Assembly: GCF_030244015.1 (NCBI RefSeq)
Contig: NZ_JASSYX010000002.1
Coordinates: forward strand, 1-64,000
DNA: 64,000 nt
Direction: 5' to 3'
DNA from: Pedobacter ginsengisoli
GTDB taxonomy: Bacteria > Bacteroidota > Bacteroidia > Sphingobacteriales > Sphingobacteriaceae
The position numbers were made by a program, and so were the translations under genes. Positions 19,109-26,402 of this stretch are shown here, piece by piece (the first letter of the stretch is position 1; the number at the start of each line of letters is the position of its first letter). The notes beneath the pieces are model-generated. The model saw nothing but the letters and a program-made list of their open reading frames with translations, had not been told where the DNA came from and searched no databases.

Positions 19109-21040
19109 TTATTTTTTAGCCTTGTTTTCTTCACCTTCCATTTGTTGTTTTAATTGTGCAAGCACGCCTAAATCACCTAATGTAGATTTTTCAACAGAAT
19201 CTTTAACTTTTTTCACTGCAGTACTAGATGCTTTAGCTTCTTTTTTCTTAGCATTTCTTTCCTCGTTGGCAGCTTCAGCTTTAGCCTCTTCCCAGATACG
19301 GGCGTGAGAAACAACGATACGCTTAGCATCTTTGTTGAACTCAATGATTTTGAAGTCATTGGTTTCTTCAGCTTTGATGGTACCACCATCTTCTTTAGCC
19401 ATGTGTTTTGTTGGTACGAAACCTTCAACACCATAAGGTAAAGCAATCACAGCACCTTTATCAGTTACTTTAACAACAGTTCCCTGGTGGATTGAATCTA
19501 CAGTAAAGATAGTTTCAAAAGTATCCCAAGGGTTTTCTTCCAGTTGTTTGTGTCCTAAGCTCAGTTTGCGGCTTTCCACATCCAGCTCTAAAACAACTAC
19601 CGCCAGTGTATCACCTACTTTAGTGAATTCATTAGGGTGGTTTACTTTTTTAGACCATGAAAGATCAGAGATGTGGATCAATCCGTCGATACCTTCTTCG
19701 ATTTCCACAAACACACCGAAATTAGTCATGTTTTTAACAACAGCAGTATGTTTGCTTCCGATTGGATATTTAGCAGCAACATTTTGCCAAGGATCCTGAG
19801 TCAGTTGTTTGATACCTAAACTCATTTTGCGTTCGTCCCTGTCCAAAGTCAATACTTCAGCTTCGATCTCGTCACCAACTTTCAGGAATTCCTGAGGACT
19901 GCGCAGGTTTTGTGACCACGACATTTCTGATACGTGGATCAAACCTTCTACACCCGGGATGATTTCTAAGAATGCGCCGTAATCAGCAACAGTAACAATT
20001 TTACCTTTTACATGAGAACCGATAGCTAAATTAGCATCTAATGATTCCCAAGGGTGCGGAGTCAATTGTTTTAATCCTAAAGCAATACGTTTTTTCTCGT
20101 CATCAAAGTCAAGAACAACCACATTGATTTTTTCATCAAGGCTCAATACTTCTTTTGGATGCTCTATGCGGCCCCATGAAATATCAGTAATGTGAAGTAA
20201 TCCGTCTACACCACCAAGATCGATGAACACGCCGAAATCTGTGATGTTTTTAACGGTACCTTCAAGAACCTGACCTTTTTCCAGTTTAGATACGATCTCC
20301 ACTTTTTGGCTTTCCAGGTCATCCTCGATAAGGATTTTATGAGAAACAACTACGTTTTTAAACTCATGGTTGATCTTAACAACCTTGAATTCCATGGTTT
20401 TACCCACGTATACATCGTAGTCGCGGATAGGTTTGATGTCAATTTGAGAACCTGGCAAGAACGCCTCAACACCCATGATGTCAACAATAAGACCACCTTT
20501 AGTACGGCTTTTAACAAATCCGTTGATGATTCTGTCATTGTCAAGGGCTTCATTGATGGTTTCCCATGATCTCTGAGTCTTAGCTCTTTTACGAGATAAG
20601 ATCAGCTGGCCGTTTGCGTCTTCAGGAGCTTCCACAAAAACGTCAACTTTGTCGCCAACTTTCAAATCAGGTGTATCACGGAATTCAGAAGTAGATACCA
20701 GACCGTCTGATTTAAATCCAACGTTCAGTACTACGTCTTTGTTGTTGATTGAAACAACAGTTCCGCTGATGATTTCACCCTGAGTGATTTGATTGAAAGT
20801 ATCGGTATACATGTCTTCAAACTTTTTACGGTCTGCGTCACTGTAATTTCCGAAAGCTTTGTCGTCTGCATCCCAGTCAAAATCCTGATCTGGAGTTGCC
20901 AATGATGATTTGATCTGTTCGATCGACACTGAATCAGCTTCTGATTCAATGGTTTCTTTTTCCGCCAGGCGAGCATCTGCGCCCTGCAGTTCAGCTGTTT
21001 TAGCCTCTAGTTCTTTTTCTGCTACTTGTTTTTTAGCCAT
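19109..21040 (-). CDS. rpsA: 30S ribosomal protein S1
   Basis: 643 residues with six S1 RNA-binding repeats, recognisable from cores such as GVFIDLGGVDGLLHITDISW, GAFLEIIPGVEGLIHVSEMSW and GVFVEIEEGIDGLIHISDLSW (overlapping segments of repeats 3-5). An acidic N-terminal extension of about 85 residues and a Lys/Glu-rich tail (EEAKAEAANEERNAKKKEAK region) make it longer than the 557-residue E. coli protein. Binds mRNA on the small ribosomal subunit. It has its own strong promoter and terminator, so it is monocistronic. An AAGGAG sequence lies 11 bases before the start, unusual in a phylum where few genes use Shine-Dalgarno pairing. Confidence 0.95.
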   Translation of the reverse strand: MAKKQVAEKELEAKTAELQGADARLAEKETIESEADSVSIEQIKSSLATPDQDFDWDADDKAFGNYSDADRKKFEDMYTDTFNQITQGEIISGTVVSINNKDVVLNVGFKSDGLVSTSEFRDTPDLKVGDKVDVFVEAPEDANGQLILSRKRAKTQRSWETINEALDNDRIINGFVKSRTKGGLIVDIMGVEAFLPGSQIDIKPIRDYDVYVGKTMEFKVVKINHEFKNVVVSHKILIEDDLESQKVEIVSKLEKGQVLEGTVKNITDFGVFIDLGGVDGLLHITDISWGRIEHPKEVLSLDEKINVVVLDFDDEKKRIALGLKQLTPHPWESLDANLAIGSHVKGKIVTVADYGAFLEIIPGVEGLIHVSEMSWSQNLRSPQEFLKVGDEIEAEVLTLDRDERKMSLGIKQLTQDPWQNVAAKYPIGSKHTAVVKNMTNFGVFVEIEEGIDGLIHISDLSWSKKVNHPNEFTKVGDTLAVVVLELDVESRKLSLGHKQLEENPWDTFETIFTVDSIHQGTVVKVTDKGAVIALPYGVEGFVPTKHMAKEDGGTIKAEETNDFKIIEFNKDAKRIVVSHARIWEEAKAEAANEERNAKKKEAKASSTAVKKVKDSVEKSTLGDLGVLAQLKQQMEGEENKAKK

Positions 21041-21052
21041 TAAAATTAAATC

Positions 21053-21105
21053 TCCTTTTTCCCGTTAGGGACGGCAAAGATAGAAATTAATATTTTTGCA
21101 GCAAA
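21053..21105 (-). promoter_or_regulatory. rpsA promoter and ribosome-binding sequence
   Basis: On the minus strand TTTG (21102-21105), a 19-base spacer and TATCTTTG (21075-21082) match the Bacteroidota promoter consensus fully. An AAGGAG ribosome-binding sequence follows near 21053-21058, 11 bases from the rpsA ATG. Confidence 0.8.
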
Positions 21106-21292
21106 GATTTTTTTTATAAATGTTATTGATATTGAATGATTTGTGTATATCTTATACCATCATTACCTGCGGTTTTAAATGACAGCTATGTCAGTGCAGC
21201 AATGATCAGGGTTTCAACCGAAATCCCTCTGGAATTCCAACATAAGATAAAGGTGCTAAATATATCATAATAAGATAATAATTATATCAGTG

Positions 21293-21347
21293 ACCCTGTT
21301 ATCACCCTGTAAGCACCCTGTTATTACCTTGTCAGTATTTTGTTAAG
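21293..21347. repeat. five tandem 11-bp repeats, Pho-box-like
   Basis: Five contiguous 11-base units: ACCCTGTTATC, ACCCTGTAAGC, ACCCTGTTATT, ACCTTGTCAGT, ATTTTGTTAAG. In the plus direction each has a CTGTTAT-like heptamer with a 4-base spacer; in the minus direction each is a TTAACA-like hexamer with a 5-base spacer. One unit per helical turn of 11 bases is how OmpR/PhoB-family response regulators bind. No regulator gene is adjacent. The array is noncoding and lies about 190 bases upstream of the rpsA promoter and 62 bases after the PepSY gene stop. Confidence 0.75.
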
Positions 21348-21408
21348 ATAAAACCTAATGTAAGGAAAACCACAGCTGTGCCGCTCTATACTAGCCGTTA
21401 ATCAATTC

Positions 21409-22542
21409 TTATTTTTTCTTCCTGTGCCGGCCTCTCCAGATCAGGAAACCGGTAACTGGCAGGCTTGCGGCAACCAGACTCGCGCAGAAGGCCATTATTT
21501 TTCCGGGCAGCCCGGCAACAGCGCCGATATGAATGTCATAATTGGCCCGCATCATCTTATCGGCAAAACTGGTGTTGGCAAACCGGCCATAGCTGTGCTT
21601 TACGTCCATTTCCTGAAGTGTATACTGGTCATACCACAGGTAATCGGCTTTCCAGTAAGTTTCCGTATCCGGATTCAGTGCCACCTCAATGGCGGCTTTT
21701 GGCCCGTCCGGCACATGCACTTCTATGCTGCCCGGGTAGTTTGGATTTTCCTTCATGGTTTTGGCCAGAAGAATATCTATGGCCGGTTTACGACCAGTTA
21801 CAGTGTTTACCAGTGTACTGTCAGAAAAGCTTTCTTCAAACTGAACCATAGATTTTCCCCCTGCTGTGACCCAGTAAGCAGATTTGGCAAACCACTGAAA
21901 GCCCATGACCAGTCCGGAAAAAGCGATAAAGATCAGGATCCAGGTCATATAAAACCCGAAAACATTGTGCAGGTCATAATTTAACCGTTTCCATTTTGCA
22001 TTCCACTTAATTGTAAAGCGTTTTTTGCTGGCGGCTTTATTTTTTGGCCACCATAAGATCAGGCCCGAACATAAAAGAAAAAAGAACATCAGCGTAGCGC
22101 TGGCCAACACTGGCTGACCTATATTTGGAGGAAGCCATAGGTAATAATGACCCATGATCATGATCCTGAAGAAGTCATCATCCATGTTCTTCACCTTTAA
22201 TACCTCGCCGGAGTAAGGATTAACAAAGACGATCCAGTAATATGCAGGATCCTCAGCATAATAGACTACCGTTGTTGCTTTGCCTTTTTCATAACCCACA
22301 CTGTGCGCATGTTTCCCGGGTACTTTGGCATCCGCTATGATTTTTAGCTTAGAGGGTTCGATATAAGGCCTGTTTTCGGTTTTTACAAAGCGATAAGGCT
22401 GTGTGATGTCTTCGATTTCACGTTCAAAAGCAAGGATGCATCCTGTTATTCCCAAAAAACACACAAATAGCCCGGATGTTAATCCGAGCCATAAATGTAT
22501 TTGTCCGATCCAGTATTTGAATCTGTATTTCTTATTGATCAC
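21409..22542 (-). CDS. PepSY-domain inner-membrane protein
   Basis: 377-residue PepSY-associated transmembrane protein, the family often called iron-regulated membrane protein. Helices are visible near residues 17-37 (LWLGLTSGLFVCFLGITGC), about 140-165 (PVLASATLMFFFLLCSGLILWW), about 195-215 and at the C-terminus (GKIMAFCASLVAASLPVTGFLIW), with periplasmic PepSY regions between. Members sit beside siderophore receptors and are thought to reduce or release iron from siderophores. It begins 12 bases after the receptor gene, forming a two-gene operon with it. A basic tail (RGRHRKKK) is cytoplasmic. The reductase role is inferred from family and context. Confidence 0.88.
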   Translation of the reverse strand: MINKKYRFKYWIGQIHLWLGLTSGLFVCFLGITGCILAFEREIEDITQPYRFVKTENRPYIEPSKLKIIADAKVPGKHAHSVGYEKGKATTVVYYAEDPAYYWIVFVNPYSGEVLKVKNMDDDFFRIMIMGHYYLWLPPNIGQPVLASATLMFFFLLCSGLILWWPKNKAASKKRFTIKWNAKWKRLNYDLHNVFGFYMTWILIFIAFSGLVMGFQWFAKSAYWVTAGGKSMVQFEESFSDSTLVNTVTGRKPAIDILLAKTMKENPNYPGSIEVHVPDGPKAAIEVALNPDTETYWKADYLWYDQYTLQEMDVKHSYGRFANTSFADKMMRANYDIHIGAVAGLPGKIMAFCASLVAASLPVTGFLIWRGRHRKKK

Positions 22543-22554
22543 CAGGGTGTATTT

Positions 22555-25011
22555 TTAAAATTTATAAGCGATACTTCCCGCAAAGCTTCTCAGTTTCTGA
22601 GGGTTCGCGGTCCCGTATCCGATCCAATATTTTTCGTTGGTCAGGTTGTCTATTTTAGCCCCAAGCCTGATATTGCTGTTTTCATAAAACAGGGAAGCAT
22701 TCAGCAGCGTATAAGCGGGCAGTATGAAGATGCCACTGCTCAGGCTGTTTACGACCTTGTTGTCACTTGCGTAGTTTCCGCCCAAACCAAAACCAAGCCC
22801 TTTAATCGCGTTGTCCGGAAGACGGTAACTGAAGAACAGGTTGGCGAGTATCGGCGAAGAGGCATACGCCGGCCTGCGGCCGTTCACATCCGGATCTTCA
22901 GTCTCCATTTTAGAGTCATTGTAACTGAAGCCGCCGACGATATTCAGTCCCCTGAAAGGATTGGCAATAATTTCCGCTTCTATACCTTTGCTGAGTTGGG
23001 CCCCATCCTGCACAGAAGCAAATAATCCGGCAGCAGGGAGACTTACATCAGTTCTCAGCATATCTTTTACCTTAATGTCGTAATAACTTATAGTGGCACT
23101 TAGTTTACCTTTAAAAGCGTCCAGTTTTATTCCGCCCTCAATTTGATTGGCCTGTTCAAGTTCCGCAATTACCGTTGCGGTTTTTGATGCCGATGAAGGG
23201 TCATATTTGGTATATGCACCAGGATTCGTAAAGCTGTTCTGATAATTGGCAAAAATGGAGATCACGTCTTTAATGGGCTGATATACGGCACCAAACTTAG
23301 GCGACAGGGCATTTTGGTTGTAAACAGCGTCGTCTGCTCCGCCTGTTTTCCCGCCTTTGCTTTCAAACCTGTCTGCACGTACAGCAGCCAGAATGCTGAA
23401 TTTATCTGTAATGTTGATGACGTCAGAAAGGTATGCGCTATAGGTATTGGTAATGTTTACAATAGGGTAGGTGAACTCAGGCGTTGAAGTGGCATATTTT
23501 TGAGACATATTGATGCCGTTGAAACTGCTGTAATCAAACCCGGGAACATTTAGCGGAACAATATCCCAGCTGCTTCCATAGAAGTTCTGTTTGGCATCGG
23601 CCCGGATGAAATCAAGTCCAAGTACCATGCGGTTTCTCAATCCTCCGATTTTGAAATCGCCGTTGAAGTTTTGCTGGACTTCGAGAACATTGTTCTTGCT
23701 GTCGCCGGTAGACTGATCTGCGCGAGCCATGTAATTGCTTTTGCCATTTTTAGCAGGATCGGCTTCGATCACTCCGTCGGGAATCAGGTAAAAGTAAGGG
23801 GAGAAACCATTGGAAAAGCTGTTCGATGAGGTAAAATTAGTCGATGAAGTAAAAGCTTCGGAGATCTTATAATTGACCTGTGCAAAAAAGTTTGAACTTC
23901 TTGAACGCTGGAACAGTCCATCGCCAAGGTAAGATTTTTTATAATCGACAGGAAGATCGTCTGCAGTCCTCACACCGAGATCAGCAGCAGGAAAATAGAA
24001 GAAAAAAGCCTGTTTCCCGGTATTGGTACCGTAAAATACTTCAGCATCAAGATTTATAGTAAGTCTGTCGGAAGCATTGTAAGTCAGGCTCGGTGCAAAG
24101 ACACTGCTTTTGGTAAAACCGATGTCCTGAAAAGTATCTTCATTGTTATAGGCGGCATTGACGCGAAACAGCAACTTATCATTAATGGGCTGATTCAGGT
24201 CTAAATGGATCCTCTGGAAATTATTATTACCTCCTGAAAAGGCGACTTCTCCGCCAAAAGTTTCATAAGGTTTTTTGGTTACCCGGTTGATCAGGCCACC
24301 GTAAGAGGTTAAGGCACTACCGAAAAGCGTAGCTGAAGGCCCCTTGATCACTTCCAGTCTTTCCAGGTTTACCGCATCGATCTCACTGGTCACGATACCG
24401 GCAATGCCATTTCTTAAATTACTTTGCACGATGAATCCGCGGGTGTTATAGTAGCTTCCGCCATCACCACCCCGGCCGGTGGCCTCCCACATCTTTTGCA
24501 TACCGGGTACGTTCCTTACTGCTTCATCAACATTAAATATCAGCTGATCTGTAAGCAGTTCTTTACTTACAGTGGTGTATACCTGGGGATTTTCAAGTTT
24601 GCTGAGCGGAGTTTTGGCGACAAATTCGCTTTGTTTTTTGTTAAAGCGGTTGGTCTTGGTGCTGGAAATGACGATTTCGTCCAGTTGAGAAGAATTTTCA
24701 TCAAGTGTAAGATTAATACCAGAGATATCGGAATTGGAAACCCGGATAGCCTGGTCTTGTTTCTTAAGACCGATTGCGGAAGCAATCAGCATGTAATTCC
24801 CCGCCTTCACCCGTTTAAATGTAAACTCACCGTTTTCAGCGGTCATGGTAGCCTGTCCGCTGCCTTTTAGAACAATGCTGATGCCTGAAGCTGCATTACC
24901 GTCCCGGGTGATTACTTTTCCGCTAACCTGATAGGTCGCTTGCTGGGCAAAAAGGCCCAGTGATAAAATAAGGAACAGGGCAGTTAAATTAAATAGTCTA
25001 AATTTAATCAT
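22555..25011 (-). CDS. TonB-dependent siderophore receptor
   Basis: 818-residue outer-membrane transporter. Signal peptide about 1-22 (ending GLFAQ), an N-terminal carboxypeptidase-regulatory-like domain (about 25-105), then a plug domain (about 125-235, with VRNVPGMQKMWEATGRGGDGG and GPSATLFGSAL) and a 22-strand-type barrel ending in YKF. The plug wording and the neighbouring PepSY gene point to ferric siderophore uptake rather than glycan uptake; no SusD partner gene is present. Divergent from a LacI-type regulator gene. Two Fur-like palindromes bracket its promoter, so iron-dependent repression is likely. The siderophore cannot be named. Confidence 0.9.
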   Translation of the reverse strand: MIKFRLFNLTALFLILSLGLFAQQATYQVSGKVITRDGNAASGISIVLKGSGQATMTAENGEFTFKRVKAGNYMLIASAIGLKKQDQAIRVSNSDISGINLTLDENSSQLDEIVISSTKTNRFNKKQSEFVAKTPLSKLENPQVYTTVSKELLTDQLIFNVDEAVRNVPGMQKMWEATGRGGDGGSYYNTRGFIVQSNLRNGIAGIVTSEIDAVNLERLEVIKGPSATLFGSALTSYGGLINRVTKKPYETFGGEVAFSGGNNNFQRIHLDLNQPINDKLLFRVNAAYNNEDTFQDIGFTKSSVFAPSLTYNASDRLTINLDAEVFYGTNTGKQAFFFYFPAADLGVRTADDLPVDYKKSYLGDGLFQRSRSSNFFAQVNYKISEAFTSSTNFTSSNSFSNGFSPYFYLIPDGVIEADPAKNGKSNYMARADQSTGDSKNNVLEVQQNFNGDFKIGGLRNRMVLGLDFIRADAKQNFYGSSWDIVPLNVPGFDYSSFNGINMSQKYATSTPEFTYPIVNITNTYSAYLSDVINITDKFSILAAVRADRFESKGGKTGGADDAVYNQNALSPKFGAVYQPIKDVISIFANYQNSFTNPGAYTKYDPSSASKTATVIAELEQANQIEGGIKLDAFKGKLSATISYYDIKVKDMLRTDVSLPAAGLFASVQDGAQLSKGIEAEIIANPFRGLNIVGGFSYNDSKMETEDPDVNGRRPAYASSPILANLFFSYRLPDNAIKGLGFGLGGNYASDNKVVNSLSSGIFILPAYTLLNASLFYENSNIRLGAKIDNLTNEKYWIGYGTANPQKLRSFAGSIAYKF

Positions 25012-25033
25012 ATTGTGGATTATAGTTATTTGG

Positions 25034-25101
25034 ATTAATTCTAATTTAACACAAAGAAAGCATCAAAATCTTTATAAACAAAATAAATTAGAATTATTCT
25101 A
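25034..25101. promoter_or_regulatory. siderophore receptor promoter with two Fur-like operators
   Basis: Minus-strand promoter: TTTG (25079-25082), 19 bases, TTTCTTTG (25052-25059; one mismatch to TAnnTTTG). Right operator TTAGAATTATTCTAG (25088-25102) is a near-perfect 7-1-7 palindrome, the geometry of Fur/PerR boxes. The left operator, read on the minus strand, is TTAGAATTAATCCAA (25033-25047), the same half-site plus a weaker one. Together they create a 13-bp inverted repeat (25036-25048 and 25084-25096). One operator abuts the -33 element and the other lies just past the -7, as expected for repression. Binding protein is inferred: Fur family, or the divergent LacI-type protein. Confidence 0.65.
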
Positions 25102-25193
25102 GATAAAGGTGCTTGTTATATCAATCCAATTAATGACTCAGGGGGGGGAATGTTAAACCCGATTTCTTATATTGCAAGATCAATGATGATTGT

Positions 25194-26237
25194 TTGATGG
25201 AGAAAAAGGTATCAATTAAGGATATTGCAAAACAGCTGGGAATTTCTATAAGTACGGTCTCGTTTGTTGTAAATGGCAAAGCCAGGGAAAAAAGAATTAG
25301 TGAGGAGCTTACCCAACGGGTTTTGGCCTTGGTGGAAGAGCTGGATTATAAGCCGGATGCACTGGCCAGAAGCTTCAGGACCGGAAAGACCAATATCATT
25401 GTTTTTTTGGTAGATGACATATCCAGACCCTTTTTCTCAAATCTTGCCAGATTTATTGATGAAAAGGCTGCTAAAAATGGATATAAGATCATTTACAGCA
25501 GTACACGCGGCAGTAAGAAGAAGGCCATAGAACTGCTGCAGATTTTTCAGGACAGACATGTAGACGGATATATCATCGCATTACCGGAAGGTTTGGAAAC
25601 GGAAGTAGGGGCATTGACGGAAAGCCGTAAGCCGGTTGTGCTATTTGACAGGTATTTTAAGGAACTGAATACCGATTATGTGGTGATCAATAATGAAGAG
25701 AGTACTTATAAAGCGACTTGTCATCTGGTCGATAACGGTTATCAAAATATAGGTTTTGTAACTATAGATACCATAGAGCAGCAGATGCTGGACCGGTTAA
25801 AGGGCTATGAAAATGCTGTAGCTCAGGCCGGGTTGACTCCAAGTATATTAAAAATCAATTATTTAAATGCTACCACCGGACTTCCTGCGATCATGGATTA
25901 TCTGACAGGACAAAAGCAACTGGATGCGGTGATTTTTTCAGCAAATTATCTTTGTATGGATGGCCTTCGTGCCATAAGACATATGGGACTGAACATTCCG
26001 GATGACCTTGCCGTGCTTTCTTTTGATGACTTTGAATTACTTGAATTCATATCACCTACAATTACCGCTATAGCGCAGCCCCTCGAGGAAATCGCGGAAA
26101 ATATCATGACCATTTTAATGCAGCGGCTAAACAACCCAAAAACCGTTCATGAATACAGCCAGATCATCTTGCCTACTGCGATGACCTTAAGGCAGTCTAC
26201 TGCAAAGAAAAAAAGCATAAAAAAAACCGCCTGCTAG
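25194..26237 (+). CDS. LacI-family transcriptional regulator
   Basis: 347 residues, standard LacI/GalR layout: helix-turn-helix at about 4-30 (SIKDIAKQLGISISTVSFVV), a hinge with YKPDALARSFRTGKT, and a periplasmic-binding-like effector domain (about 65-335). Either of two adjacent ATGs (25194, 25197) may start it. Such proteins normally answer to sugars or nucleosides, so its placement divergent from an iron receptor is odd; it may control the receptor or a distant target. A basic tail (KKKSIKKTAC) ends inside a hairpin. An eight-G tract lies 46 bases before the start. Confidence 0.9.
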   Translation: MMEKKVSIKDIAKQLGISISTVSFVVNGKAREKRISEELTQRVLALVEELDYKPDALARSFRTGKTNIIVFLVDDISRPFFSNLARFIDEKAAKNGYKIIYSSTRGSKKKAIELLQIFQDRHVDGYIIALPEGLETEVGALTESRKPVVLFDRYFKELNTDYVVINNEESTYKATCHLVDNGYQNIGFVTIDTIEQQMLDRLKGYENAVAQAGLTPSILKINYLNATTGLPAIMDYLTGQKQLDAVIFSANYLCMDGLRAIRHMGLNIPDDLAVLSFDDFELLEFISPTITAIAQPLEEIAENIMTILMQRLNNPKTVHEYSQIILPTAMTLRQSTAKKKSIKKTAC

Positions 26238-26251
26238 CATACAGACGGTTT
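26224..26251 (+). terminator. candidate terminator overlapping the regulator stop codon
   Basis: Arms AAACCGCCTG and CAGACGGTTT with an 8-base loop that contains the TAG stop codon; one C-A mismatch in the stem. The T run after it on the plus strand is weak (TTTAGACAAATTT), while A-richness on the left would give a T run for transcription arriving on the minus strand. Confidence 0.45.
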
Positions 26252-26326
26252 AGACAAATTTCATATTCGAATCCCTAGTACCTGCACCTTCCGGGACTTT
26301 GTGTCTGCGCCTTCCATAACTTCCAA

Positions 26327-26402
26327 AAAAAATAATGTGTTTTGAGGACATGTGAAATCTTTTCCTTCAAAGATTTCGAGTCCGAAAAACACATTATTTT
26401 TT
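26327..26402 (-). terminator. long hairpin terminating the efflux operon
   Basis: A 76-base imperfect hairpin: outer 17-bp perfect stem (26327-26343 with 26386-26402, arm AAAAAATAATGTGTTTT), then GGAC/GTCC, then a 9-bp GAAATCTTT/AAAGATTTC stem with a six-base loop. It overlaps the stop codon of the outer-membrane factor gene and runs into a T tract on the minus strand. Much longer than an ordinary terminator; it could also protect the 3' end of the mRNA. Confidence 0.7.

Larger units (their letters stand above)
21041..21408. other. 368-bp intergenic region with promoter and 11-bp repeats
   Basis: No convincing gene. The left part holds the rpsA promoter. The middle (21110-21290) has a weak GGGTTTC/GAAATCCC hairpin near 21210 and a 20-codon minus-strand reading frame (21206-21268) too small to call. 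The right part contains five tandem 11-bp repeats (21293-21347), listed separately. The final 60 bases before the PepSY gene stop show nothing recognisable. Confidence 0.6.

Noticed and set aside
21206..21268. Small minus-strand gene of 20 codons
   Set aside because: Too short and without conservation data; kept only as part of a finding about a possible leader.
25141..25148. G tract as a programmed ribosomal frameshift site
   Set aside because: It is not within a supported coding region.
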